DNA from: an uncultured Clostridia bacterium
GTDB lineage: Bacteria > Bacillota > Clostridia > TANB77 > CAG-508
Assembly: GCA_948502395.1 (NCBI GenBank)
Contig: CAOPES010000011.1
Span: forward strand, 1-56,994
DNA length: 56,994 nt
Direction: 5' to 3'
Under the pieces are notes generated by a model. That model had not been told where the DNA came from. It saw nothing but the letters and a program-made list of their open reading frames with translations, and made no database searches. This document shows, one piece after another, positions 1-8,500 of this stretch. Numbering within the stretch: the first letter of the stretch is position 1; each line of letters opens with the position of its first letter. Position numbers and translations under genes: made by a program.

Positions 1-264
1 AATGAAACATTAGGAGAAGAGAAAACAAAAGATATAATTGATAAATTAGAAAGGTTAGGTGATAAAGAAATGATAATTGAAGTTATAAAAAAAGATAGAG
101 AGCAGCAATGGTTAAAAGGTAAACATGAAGGAGAAAAATTAGGAATAACCAAAGCAATAACGCAAATAGTAAAAGAGATGCTACAAAAGCAAATGAGTGA
201 CAAAGACATAATGGACATAGTAAAAATAGACCAAAAGAAGTTAGAAAAACTAAAAATGGCATAA
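1..264 (+). CDS. C-terminal part of an Rpn-family (PD-(D/E)XK) nuclease/transposase-like protein
   Basis: The reading frame is open from the first base and ends at the TAA at 262-264, so only the last 87 codons are present. The tail is very hydrophilic, with a KGKHEGEKLG stretch followed by a helix such as MSDKDIMDIVKIDQKKLEKL. That charged linker plus a small helical end is typical of Rpn recombination-promoting nuclease/putative transposase proteins. The nuclease core lies outside the window, so the family call rests on the tail alone. It belongs to the host flank, not the ICE. A strong terminator hairpin follows directly. Confidence 0.5.
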   Translation, partial: NETLGEEKTKDIIDKLERLGDKEMIIEVIKKDREQQWLKGKHEGEKLGITKAITQIVKEMLQKQMSDKDIMDIVKIDQKKLEKLKMA

Positions 265-279
265 AATAAATAAAAAATA

Positions 280-315
280 AGCCTAGAAAACTGAAATAAA
301 TTTTCTAGGCTATTA
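280..315 (+). terminator. Intrinsic terminator after the Rpn-like gene
   Basis: A perfect 11-bp inverted repeat (AGCCTAGAAAA / TTTTCTAGGCT) with a 10-nt loop. It is A-rich on the left arm and T-rich on the right arm. A near copy follows the next gene at 1644-1675. Confidence 0.75.
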
Positions 316-387
316 CTTGTTGACGTAAAGCCTTTCTGAAAAGTAAAATGATAATAAATTAAAGATAGAAAGGTTGATAAAATAAAA
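312..387 (+). promoter_or_regulatory. Conserved leader of the prepilin-like gene, copy 1
   Basis: Between the terminator and the ATG lies TTGTTGACGTAAAGCC, followed by CCTTTCT and, about 35 nt later, AGAAAGG, which can pair with it. The same leader occurs before the second prepilin gene (1672-1746), where the pairing is kept with a G-U change. The ACGTAAAGCC...GGTTG elements resemble part of a c-di-GMP-I (GEMM) riboswitch core, but the GAAA-capped hairpin of GEMM is missing. I call it a conserved structured leader of unproven function. Confidence 0.4.
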
Positions 388-1636
388 ATGAGTAAAAATA
401 AATTAAACAAAGGAATTACATTAATAGCATTAGTAATAACAATAATTGGGCTACTAATACTTGCAGGAGTAACAATAGCAACGCTAACAGGAGATAATGG
501 AATACTAGGAAAAGCAATACAAGCAAAAGAAGAAAATAAAAAAGGAACTGCGGAAGAAAAAATAAAGCTAGAAGTACTTGGTAGTTATGATGAAAATGGT
601 AAATTAACTGCAAGCAATACAATAGCAAATATTAAGAAAAATATACCAGGAGTAACAATTAATAAAGGAGAAGATTTTCCGTTATTAGTGGCTTTGGATG
701 AAGATTTATATAAAATCGAAACTAATGGCAATGTAGAAAAAGCAACAATAACAGATAGAACAGGAATAAAAGTAGGAGATTATATCAATTATGAACCAGA
801 TGACACAGCACAAACAACATATTCAAAAGACAATTTAGTAGAAAACATAACAGGTTCAACAGCAAATACTGTTGATATAACGAGAGATAATCTAAAATGG
901 CAGGTATTAAAGATATATGAAGATGGGAGTATGGATTTAATAGGAAGCCCAACAAGCCAAAAGATATATTTTAGAGACGCAACAGGATATAATAATGGAG
1001 TATATATAATGCACGACATATGTGAAAAAATATATAGTAGAAAAGGAATAAAAGCAAGAAGTTTAACTCTAAAAGATATGGAAAATAGTTTGACTGATGA
1101 AGGAAAGAAAGCCAAAAATAATGATATAAGAAATAGAATTTCATCATTAGTAACAAATGAGTATATAGAAAAAGTAAATATAGAAAAAAATACAATAACG
1201 TATAAAAACGAAAGCTCATACTATCCAAACGTATATCAAAATGAAGTAGAAAATATGAACAAATTAGAATTAGATAAGACAATTAGACCGAATTCATATA
1301 AACAGGAAAAGAATTTAACAGTAATGCAAACATATTATGAAATATTAGTGGATGATGTAAATTATGGTAATGCTTCAAAGGTATTATATAATAATAGTGA
1401 TGCTTATTGGATTGCTTCAAGGTATGTATATTGCTTTGCAGATTATACACGTTTTGGATTAAGAAATGCAGGATTAAGAACATATGGAAATCATATGTTT
1501 GATTCTCGGAGCTAATGCTGGAAATGGTTATAATCATCTTAGACCAGTGGTACATTTGAGTTCTAAAACACAAATAACGTCCAGTTCAACAGCTTTAGAA
1601 GAAACAGGAATACCTCATACAATAACACAATATTAG
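388..1636 (+). CDS. Type IV prepilin-like surface protein, read through a CGG +1 site
   Basis: The N-terminus has a prepilin-type signal: a short basic stretch, then KG followed by ITLIALVITIIGLLILAGV, the hydrophobic helix kept in pseudopilins. A long extracellular part follows. Near the C-terminus is a YWIASR...FGLR...RPVVHL pattern, as in C-type-lectin-like or DUF6273-type ends. In the plain frame the protein stops two codons after a CGG at 1507-1509. Skipping the C gives SGANAGNGYN...RPVVHLSS and a natural end at 1636, 415 residues in all. The gene is in host DNA just left of the ICE and is a paralogue of the ICE target gene. SD AGAAAGG lies upstream. Confidence 0.7.
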
Positions 1637-1643
1637 AACTAAT

Positions 1644-1675
1644 AGTCTAGGGAACTAAAATACTTTTCCTAGGCT
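1644..1675 (+). terminator. Intrinsic terminator after prepilin-like gene 1
   Basis: Inverted repeat AGTCTAGG / CCTAGGCT with one G-U pair, at the same place relative to the following leader as the copy at 280-315. Confidence 0.65.
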
Positions 1676-1746
1676 ATTACTTGTTGACGTAAAGCCTTTC
1701 TAAAAAGTAAAATAATAATAAACTAAATATAGGAAGGTTGATAAAA
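1672..1746 (+). promoter_or_regulatory. Conserved leader of the interrupted prepilin gene, copy 2
   Basis: Close repeat of the leader at 312-387: TTGTTGACGTAAAGCC, then CCTTTCT paired with AGGAAGG, then the SD and ATG of the target gene. The spacing is conserved although the loop differs, which argues for an RNA structure shared by this prepilin gene family. Confidence 0.4.
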
Positions 1747-1833
1747 ATGAGTAAAAAGAAATTAAACAAGGGAATTACCTTAATAGCGCTTGCTATTAGT
1801 AGGAAATGCGTTCGATATGAGGAAAGAGCTTGA
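1747..1833 (+). pseudogene. 5' stub of a prepilin-like gene interrupted by the ICE
   Basis: The ATG starts MSKKKLNKGITLIA, nearly identical to the gene at 388. After codon 14 the sequence switches to ICE DNA at the AGC core (1785-1787), and the frame ends at 1833 with unrelated residues. The rest of the gene resumes in the same frame at 55768 (A-L-V-I-T-I-I). Joining the two halves gives an uninterrupted prepilin helix. The gene is therefore split by integration and would be restored by excision. Confidence 0.85.
1785..1787 (+). other. attL core (AGC)
   Basis: Left junction of host and ICE. The flanking sequence is host-like up to TTAATAGC and ICE thereafter. AGC is the short identity shared with attR. 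Large serine recombinases use a 2-bp overlap, which would lie within these three bases. Confidence 0.7.
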
Positions 1834-1909
1834 AAGCCATGTGAGAGAAGAGAAAAAGAGAGAAAAGTTTAGCCGAGTTGAAGTAAAAGTTTACATGAAT
1901 ATGGTGTAA
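1788..1909 (+). other. Open frame at the ICE left end: possible circle-only tail of the recombinase
   Basis: From the junction, the frame CGC-TTG-CTA-TTA-GTA-GGA stays open for about 40 codons, giving a Lys/Glu-rich tail (MRKELESHVREEKKREKF and on) that ends with TAA at 1907-1909. It is exactly in phase with the serine recombinase frame that runs off the right end at 55766. In the excised circle the two would be joined. In the integrated state this stretch has only an internal ATG at 1817 and no clear SD. Confidence 0.55.
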
Positions 1910-1998
1910 AATTGATAAAAAAATCAAAAAGTAGAATTGTTATCTTAAAAAAATTGTAATAACATTATAGTATAAAAAATGAAAAGGAGCGATTCTAT

Positions 1999-2142
1999 AT
2001 GAAAAAAATAAAAGCAAAATTAAGTGCTAGAGATGAAAAGTTAATTATACAAGCATTAGTCGAAAAGAGAAATAATCAGCTAAAACAAAATAGACCAACA
2101 GAGCCAATAAATGAATTACTAATAAAACTAATCGAAAATTAA
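1999..2142 (+). CDS. Small basic hypothetical protein (47 aa)
   Basis: ATG preceded by the SD AAAGGAG. The 47-residue product starts MKKIKAKLSARDEKLIIQAL and is charged and helical, with no membrane segment or metal motif. It is the first gene inside the left end of the ICE. The RDEK start followed by short helices could be a small DNA-binding or ribbon-helix-helix-like protein, but I do not recognise it. A terminator follows immediately. Confidence 0.55.
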   Translation: MKKIKAKLSARDEKLIIQALVEKRNNQLKQNRPTEPINELLIKLIEN

Positions 2143-2152
2143 ATACATAACT

Positions 2153-2181
2153 AAAAAGTCAATCAAAGATTGGCTTTTTTT
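2153..2181 (+). terminator. Intrinsic terminator
   Basis: AAGTCAATC, a three-base loop, then GATTGGCTTTTTTT. A compact stem with a U-tract. Confidence 0.85.
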
Positions 2182-2210
2182 AGTGGAAAAAATATAAGGA
2201 GGGAGAAAAT

Positions 2211-2510
2211 TTGAAAAATCAAGAAGCAATAGATTATCTAAACAATTTGCAGCAAGGAATGTTTTGTACTGTCAATATACCAATATGTAATGACAAAGAA
2301 AAAATACCGATTACTGTTATGTATATGGGCAAAGACAAAGACGGCAGATATAATTTTATTGATACAGGTAGATTCATAATGAGTAAAGAGTTTATTGAAA
2401 ATAAGGCTATTTCAATAGATAAGAGTTTTGATGAAGATAAAGCTTTTGAGATATACTCTAAAGTTCGTATGCAACCTAATAAAAATAAGAATAAAGAAAG
2501 GGCAAGGTAA
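2211..2510 (+). CDS. Hypothetical ICE protein (99 aa)
   Basis: TTG start with SD AAGGAGGGAG 7 nt upstream. The product mixes hydrophobic strands (GMFCTVNIPIC, ITVMYMGKDKDGRYNFIDTG) with a Lys-rich tail, suggesting a small beta-rich fold such as an OB- or SH3-like domain. No family recognised. It sits four bases before the next ORF, so the two are probably co-translated upstream of parAB. Confidence 0.6.
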   Translation: MKNQEAIDYLNNLQQGMFCTVNIPICNDKEKIPITVMYMGKDKDGRYNFIDTGRFIMSKEFIENKAISIDKSFDEDKAFEIYSKVRMQPNKNKNKERAR

Positions 2511-2514
2511 AACA

Positions 2515-2862
2515 ATGAAAGATAATCAAGTATTAGAATATCATGAAAAACAACAATTTAATAGTGAAAATTTACAACAATATGATAATGAGGGACAAAG
2601 ATACTTTTTGGCTTATTTATTAAGAAAAGGTTATAACTTAGAAATAAAAGAGAGCAAAATAATTTTCAAAGATATAACATCTGAAGAAAAAGTAAAAGAA
2701 ATGATAGAACACTATAACAATGATAGTAGAATAGATAACCTTAATATTAAAAGACAATCTATAAGAGAAGCAAGAGCGATAGGATTAGAAGAATATAGCC
2801 AAATGGTAGATAAAAAATTGAGGAGTTTGAATCAAAAGGAAAGGGAAAAAACAGAGAGATAA
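2515..2862 (+). CDS. Hypothetical ICE protein (115 aa)
   Basis: I chose the ATG at 2515 because it lies directly after the upstream stop and behind the SD-like GGGCAAGG. An earlier in-frame ATG (2428) would lie inside the upstream gene. The product is hydrophilic and alpha-helical, with a Gln/Asn-rich start and a Lys/Arg/Glu-rich end. Residues about 30-75 could form a small alpha/beta unit. No known motif. It ends just before a terminator, closing a two-gene unit. Confidence 0.6.
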   Translation: MKDNQVLEYHEKQQFNSENLQQYDNEGQRYFLAYLLRKGYNLEIKESKIIFKDITSEEKVKEMIEHYNNDSRIDNLNIKRQSIREARAIGLEEYSQMVDKKLRSLNQKEREKTER

Positions 2863-2869
2863 TTTTTAT

Positions 2870-2902
2870 AAACAAGTCGACCTAGGTTGATTTGTTTTTT
2901 TT
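2870..2902 (+). terminator. Intrinsic terminator before parA
   Basis: AACAAGTC pairs with GATTTGTT around a CCTAGG centre and is followed by a T-tract. A second small hairpin (AGTCATCA / TGATGGCT, 2907-2926) lies between it and the parA SD. Confidence 0.75.
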
Positions 2903-2951
2903 ACATAGTCATCATTATTGATGGCTGATTTTTATGAAAGGAGGGTAAAAA

Positions 2952-3774
2952 GTGTCAAAGTGTAAAGTAATTGCCATAGCTAATCAAAAACGGTGGAGTA
3001 GGAAAAACAACTACAACAGCTAATTTGGGAAATGGGCTAGCTAGAAAGGGGAAAAAGGTATTACTAATAGATTTAGATCCACAAGGAGATTTGACAACAT
3101 CATTGGGGTACAAAAATCAAGACAACATGGAGATAACAATAAAAAATATTATGGAGAAAGTAATACAGGAAAAGCCTATAAGCAAGAATGAAGGAATACT
3201 ACAAAATGCAGAAGGTGTAAATTTAATGCCTGCTAATATTGAATTAGAAGCACTAGATATATCGCTAGTTAAATATATAAACAAAGAAAATATATTGAAA
3301 CAATACATTGATAATGTTAAAGAAGATTATGATTATATCTTAATTGATTGTAGACCTTCATTAGGACTTCTTACAATAAACGCACTTGCAACAGCTGATA
3401 GTGTAATTATTCCAGTTCAAGCTCAATACTTACCTCTTAAAGGAATGACACAGTTAATACAAACAATAGATAAAACGAGAGTACAGATAAATCCAAGACT
3501 AAAAATAGATGGAATATTATTGACCATTGCAGATATGAAAACAAATTTAGCAAAGACAACAATAGAAACATTAAGAAATAGTTATGGAAGCAGAATAAAG
3601 ATATACAACACAGTAATTCCTATGGGAGTAAAAGCAGCCGAAAGTACGATAGAGGGCAAGAGTATATATGCTTATGACAAGAAAAGTAAGCCAGCAGTAG
3701 CTTATGAAAATTTTACGGAGGAGGTGTTGAAAAATAGCGAAAAGACCAGAGATAGAACTACCCAGTGTAGATGA
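2952..3774 (+). CDS. parA: ParA-type partition/maintenance ATPase, with a CGG +1 site in Walker A
   Basis: GTG start behind AAAGGAGGG. The first 13 codons read MSKCKVIAIANQK; the next triplet is CGG (2991-2993). In the zero frame translation stops 11 codons later. Omitting the C gives the deviant Walker A KGGVGKTTT, then LIDLDPQGD and DCRPSLG, the classic ParA/Soj motifs, for 273 residues. The next ATG in this frame lies after Walker A and would give a dead protein, so the shift is needed. The tail (TEEVLKNSEK...) overlaps the start of parB by 41 nt. ParA with ParB probably stabilises the excised circular ICE. Confidence 0.88.
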
Positions 3775-4660
3775 GTTACTAAAATTTAGCACAAATAAAG
3801 GAAAAGCTGAAACAGTAGTAATATTAAATCCATACGATATTACAGATTTTCCAGATCATCCATTTAAAATAACAGACAATGAAGAAATGGACAATATGGT
3901 AGAAAGCATAAAAGAAATAGGTGTAAAAGTGCCAATTTTAGTAAGACCAAAACAAAATGGTGGCTATGAAATGGTAGCAGGACACAGAAGAAATTATGCA
4001 ACAAAAAAGGCAGGATTAGATGGAATACCTGCTATTGTTAGAGAAATGACAGATGAAGAAGCTACTATTATAATGGTAGATAGCAACATACAAAGAGAAA
4101 AAGTATTACCATCAGAAAAGGCATTTGCTTATAAAATGAAGCTAGAAGCTATAAAAAGACAAGCAGGAAGACCAAAAAAGGAAAATTCCCGACAAGTTGT
4201 CGGAAATTATGAAAGTGCAGATTTAGTTGGCAAAGACAATGGAGAAAGTGGCAGACAAGTTCAAAGATATATAAGGCTAACAGAACTGATACAAGAATTA
4301 TTAGACATGGTGGATATAGGTAAAATATCTTTTAGCCCAGCTGTTGAAATTTCCTATTTGTCTAAAGAAGAACAAAATCTATTATTATGCTATATAAAAA
4401 AATATGATGCAACACCCTCACAATCACAAGCAATATATTTAAAAAAGTTAAGTCAAGAGGGAAAACTTACAACAGATAAATTGGAAGAAATAATGTCAGC
4501 AGAAAAACCAAATCAAAAGCCAAAATATAATATACATTATGATAGGTTTGAAAAATACCTGCCTAGAGATGTAGTAACAGAGAAAGAAGTGGAAGATTTC
4601 CTTTTTAAATGTGTAGAAGAACATCACAGAAGATTAAAACAAAGACAAATGGCTAGATAA
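3734..4660 (+). CDS. parB: ParB/Spo0J-type partition protein, apparent AUA start
   Basis: The product carries the ParB N-terminal nuclease-like domain (PILVRPKQNGGYEMVAGHRR) and a KorB/HTH-like middle (SDRQ-type region, LSKEEQNLLL) within 308 residues. The conserved start of this ICE ParB family, MAK-x-P-x-IELPSVDELL, is present here as (I)AKRPEIELPSVDELL. The codon before GCG is ATA; the codon two before it is a TGA stop, so no ATG/GTG/TTG is available. SD AGGAGG lies 9 nt before the ATA. Starting at the first ATG (3887) would lose 51 conserved residues. The frame is +1 relative to parA, with which it overlaps. Confidence 0.82.
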   Translation: MAKRPEIELPSVDELLKFSTNKGKAETVVILNPYDITDFPDHPFKITDNEEMDNMVESIKEIGVKVPILVRPKQNGGYEMVAGHRRNYATKKAGLDGIPAIVREMTDEEATIIMVDSNIQREKVLPSEKAFAYKMKLEAIKRQAGRPKKENSRQVVGNYESADLVGKDNGESGRQVQRYIRLTELIQELLDMVDIGKISFSPAVEISYLSKEEQNLLLCYIKKYDATPSQSQAIYLKKLSQEGKLTTDKLEEIMSAEKPNQKPKYNIHYDRFEKYLPRDVVTEKEVEDFLFKCVEEHHRRLKQRQMAR

Positions 4661-4678
4661 TTTGTGTGGGAGTACAAA
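4659..4678 (-). repeat. Second copy of the oriT stem-loop, inverted, at the parB stop
   Basis: ATTTGTGTGGGAGTACAAA is the reverse complement, with one mismatch, of the oriT core TTTGTACTCCCGCACAAAT at 23036-23055. It overlaps the parB stop codon. It may be a second nic/relaxase recognition site or a binding site for a shared protein. A chance match of this length is unlikely. Confidence 0.6.
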
Positions 4679-4758
4679 ATAATAATAATATTTTAATTTG
4701 TATATTTGAAAGTAACTAAACATTGTAGTAAAATAAAGAAAAAAGGAGATGTTTGGTT

Positions 4759-5484
4759 ATGAGTAAAAATAAGAAAATTGTTATTTTAATTACAATATTA
4801 GTTATAATAGTATTAGGAATTGCAGGAATATTCATATATAAGAATAGGAAAGTTGATAATATTGTTATTGGGGAAAACAATAAAAATCAAATGCAAGAGA
4901 ATAATGAGTCAGCAAATATAATAAATAATGAAAATATTATTGAGAATACAGTAGAAAACAATGTAGAGCAAAGTAATACTGTTGAAGATAATACAACATC
5001 ACAAAATCAAGCAGTAGAAGAAAGTAAAACAGTAGAAACTACACAGCCAGTTCAAGAAAAAAATGTAAAGACATCAGCTAAAAAAGAAAATAATAAAACT
5101 ACAACAACAAGTAAACAGCAAACAACACAAGAAAAAACACCATCACAACCTCAAAAAAGTGAGCAAAGTTCTAAAAGTGAACAAACAACAACACCAGTAA
5201 AAAATAATGATAGTAGTTATAAAGAGCAAGAAGTTCAAATTGCACCAAAGACAGAATGCAAAGGGAATAATCATAAAGTAGGTGCAGGAAATACTGGCAA
5301 ATGGTTTGAAACACAAGAACAAGCAGCTGCATATTTCAAAACAGAAATAGCAAAGTGGGGAAAGCAATGGGAGAATTTTGAAATAACAGATGAAGAATAT
5401 CATAAAAATTGCCCTTACGGGTACGAAGTTTGGACTTGTCCTCAGTGTCAAAAATGGACAGTAAACTTCTATTATAATAAATAA
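4759..5484 (+). CDS. Membrane-anchored Thr/Asn/Gln-rich protein with a C-terminal CxxC domain
   Basis: ATG chosen at 4759 (SD AAAAGGAG, spacing 10); a TTG at 4753 sits too close to the SD. Residues 5-28 form one membrane helix (IVILITILVIIVLGIAGIFI). About 120 residues of low-complexity N/E/T/Q/K follow, as in a wall-spanning stalk, and then a compact end with ECKGNNHKVG, WFETQEQAAAYF and a CPQC pair. The C-terminal part could bind metal. It precedes the large surface protein and is likely exported with it. Not assigned to a family. Confidence 0.6.
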   Translation: MSKNKKIVILITILVIIVLGIAGIFIYKNRKVDNIVIGENNKNQMQENNESANIINNENIIENTVENNVEQSNTVEDNTTSQNQAVEESKTVETTQPVQEKNVKTSAKKENNKTTTTSKQQTTQEKTPSQPQKSEQSSKSEQTTTPVKNNDSSYKEQEVQIAPKTECKGNNHKVGAGNTGKWFETQEQAAAYFKTEIAKWGKQWENFEITDEEYHKNCPYGYEVWTCPQCQKWTVNFYYNK

Positions 5485-5505
5485 CAAAATAATAATATTT
5501 GATTT

Positions 5506-5537
5506 AAGAACAGGTTATAAAGACTTGTTCTTTTTTT
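5506..5537 (+). terminator. Intrinsic terminator
   Basis: AAGAACAGG / CTTGTTCTT stem with a seven-T tract, between the stalk protein and the large adhesin. Confidence 0.85.
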
Positions 5538-5558
5538 CGTTAAAAGGAGGAAAATTTA

Positions 5559-8500
5559 ATGTTAAAAGCAAAGAAGTTAAAGAAAGTTATAGCTTTAATG
5601 TTTATAGCAATCACATTGTTAAGCACAGCACAACCTATTTTTGCAGTAACAGATAGTGGTAGTGGAAAATGGACAGCAGGACAATGGGATTCTAATATTT
5701 ACACAACAGATAATAAGTCAGATTTAGGAATGCTTATGAGAAGATTAGTAAATACCACAACAGGAGAAAAAATCACAGTATTTTGTGCAGAACATGGTGT
5801 AAATTCACAAACAGGAACAGTAGAAACAGGAACACATAATACACCAACAGATCCTAAAGTAAAAAGAGCTTGTAAAGTAGCTTTCTTTGGGTGGTATCAA
5901 AAATATGGTAATTATTGCATTGATGGTGGAATAATGGCAGCAGATATGAACTCAAGAAAAATGGACTATGTATTCACACAACAAATGGTATGGTCAACAT
6001 TAGGACAAAGTAATGCTACTTTTAGAAATGCAAGTATTCAAAGCCAATATGAAGCATTTAAAGCAGATATAAATGCAAAAATTGATAATATGGAAAGAAA
6101 ACCAAGTTTTTGTAGCGAAACAATAACAGTTGAAGTAGGACAAACAAAAACACTTACAGATTCTAATAATGTGTTAGGACAATATGTTAGTTTTGATAAA
6201 ACAGTAGATGGGATAAGAATAACACATAACAAAGGAGAAAATACATTAAATGTTACAGCAAATGAAGATTGCACAAAGGAAGCAATAAGAATATCAGAAA
6301 ATACAATGTTTGATTGGGGTGTTATCAAAGAAGAAACACATAACCAACATTCAACAGTATATTTCACTTTTAGAGATGGAGTACAAAATCAATTATACTC
6401 TTTGAATTACAATGATCCTGTAACTATGTCTTTAAGTTTCAAAATAAATCTTTTAGGAAATTTAGAGTTAAGTAAACTAAACACAAATGGAGATTTAGTT
6501 GACGGAGCAATATTTAATGTAACAGGAGAAAATGGATTTAATCGTGATGTAACAGTAACAAATGGAAAAATCAAGTTAGAAAAATTAAGAAAAGGAACTT
6601 ACTATATAAAAGAAAAATCAAGCCCAACAGGTTATTTACTAAATACAGAAACTTATACAGCAGAAGTAAAACCTAATCAAACAACAGAGCAAGCAATAGT
6701 AAACACAGAGCCAACAGCAGAAATTACAGTAACAAAGACAAATACAAATGGAGATAAAGTACAAGGAGCAAAATTTCAAATAATTGCTAATGAAGATATA
6801 TACAATGTTGCCAGAACAGTAAAACACCACTCAAAAGGAGATGTAGTAGCAACTATTACAACCAATAGTGTAGGAGTTGCAAGCAAATCAAATTTGCCAC
6901 TTGGAAAATATAAAATTAAGGAAATTGAAGTGCCAACAGGTTACTTATTAAATACTGAACAAAAGGAAGTTACTTTAAGATATAAAGACCAAAACACAAA
7001 TGTTATATTTGGAAGTGTTACAGTAGAAAATACAGAGCCAACAGGAAATTTAATTATTGAAAAGACAGATAAAGAAACAGGAAATAAAAATAGAGTAGAT
7101 AAAAAGTCACATCACGGAGATGCAACACTTAAAGGAACTGAATATACTTTATATGCAAAAGAAAGAATAACAAATGTTGCAGGAACAATAAAATATTTTG
7201 ATAAAGATGAACAAATTGCAACATTTACTTTCAATGAGTATGGAGTAGCTAGTATAAAAATAACAAATAATAATACACCTGCAAAAATAAGTGTAGAGGG
7301 AACAAAATTAACAGGACTACCAATGGGAAAATATTATGCAAAAGAAACCATAGTACCAACAGGTTATATGCCAGATACAAAAGTGTATGATTATACATTT
7401 TCATACAGAGATATGAATACAAAGGTTATAGAAGTAGCAGGAACAGTTACAAATACAGTAGAAAAAGCACCTTTTGAAGTAATCAAGGTTAGCACAAATG
7501 AAAATGCAACAGCAGAAACAGTAGCAAATGCAGAATTTACAGCAATACTTTCAAAATATGTTGACTATTACGGAAGTTTTGATGAAGCAAAGAAACATTT
7601 AAGCGAGTTTGCAACAGATGAATATTCAATATTTAGAACAGGAACTAATGGACACGGAATTTCTGGACTTTTAGCTTATGGAGAATATACAGTAAATGAA
7701 ACTTATACACCATCTCCAGAGATAACAACAGTTGAACAATTCTATGTAACAATAGATAAAGACAGTAAAACACCAGTTAAAGAACTTGTTGAAAATGATT
7801 TGCCATTTGAGGCATATATAAAAATGCAAAAACAAGATAAAAAGACAGGAAAATTTGTAACTTATTCTAATGCAACATTTGAATTATATAGATTAAATGA
7901 AGATACAAACAAATGGGAACAAGTACAATGTAAAATTAGCGATAAATATTATAAAACTTGGACTACAAACAGCGAGGGAGTTGCAAAAACAGAAACAAAG
8001 TTAGAAGCAGGAAAGTATAAATTAACTGAAATAAAAATTCCAACAGGATTTATACAATTAGATGAAGAATTAACTTTTAAAGTAGATAACAGAAACTCTA
8101 CACTAAATTATGATAAAGACTGGGATGCTTGGATTACAGTAACAGTAAAAAATGAGCAACCAACAGGAACACTAAAATTAAATAAAAAAGTAGCATTAAG
8201 AGAAGATATGGACAAAACAATGATAAAAGATATTGACTTTACAAAAATATCTTTTGAATTAGTAGCAGATGAAAAAATAATTGATTATGCTGACGGATCT
8301 ACTATATATGAAAAAGGAAAAGTAGTAGGAAAATATAATTTAAAAGCTGATGGAACATTAACAGTTTCAAATTTACCAATGGGCAAATATCACTTAAAAG
8401 AACTAACAACAATAGATGGAGCAGTATTAGATAAAACAGAATACGAAGTAATATTTGAACAAAAAGATACAGTAACAAAAGAATATGTTGTAGAGAAAGA

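Noticed and set aside
312..387. Calling the prepilin leader a true c-di-GMP riboswitch
   Set aside because: It lacks the GAAA-capped hairpin and the GGTCTAA element of the c-di-GMP-I aptamer; only part of the core resembles it.
3715..3724. A CGG in TTTACGGAGGAGG near the parA end as another +1 site
   Set aside because: Here CGG spans two codons (ACG GAG) in the parA frame, and the unshifted reading TEEVLKN fits the ParA family end. In the parB frame it lies before the TGA stop.
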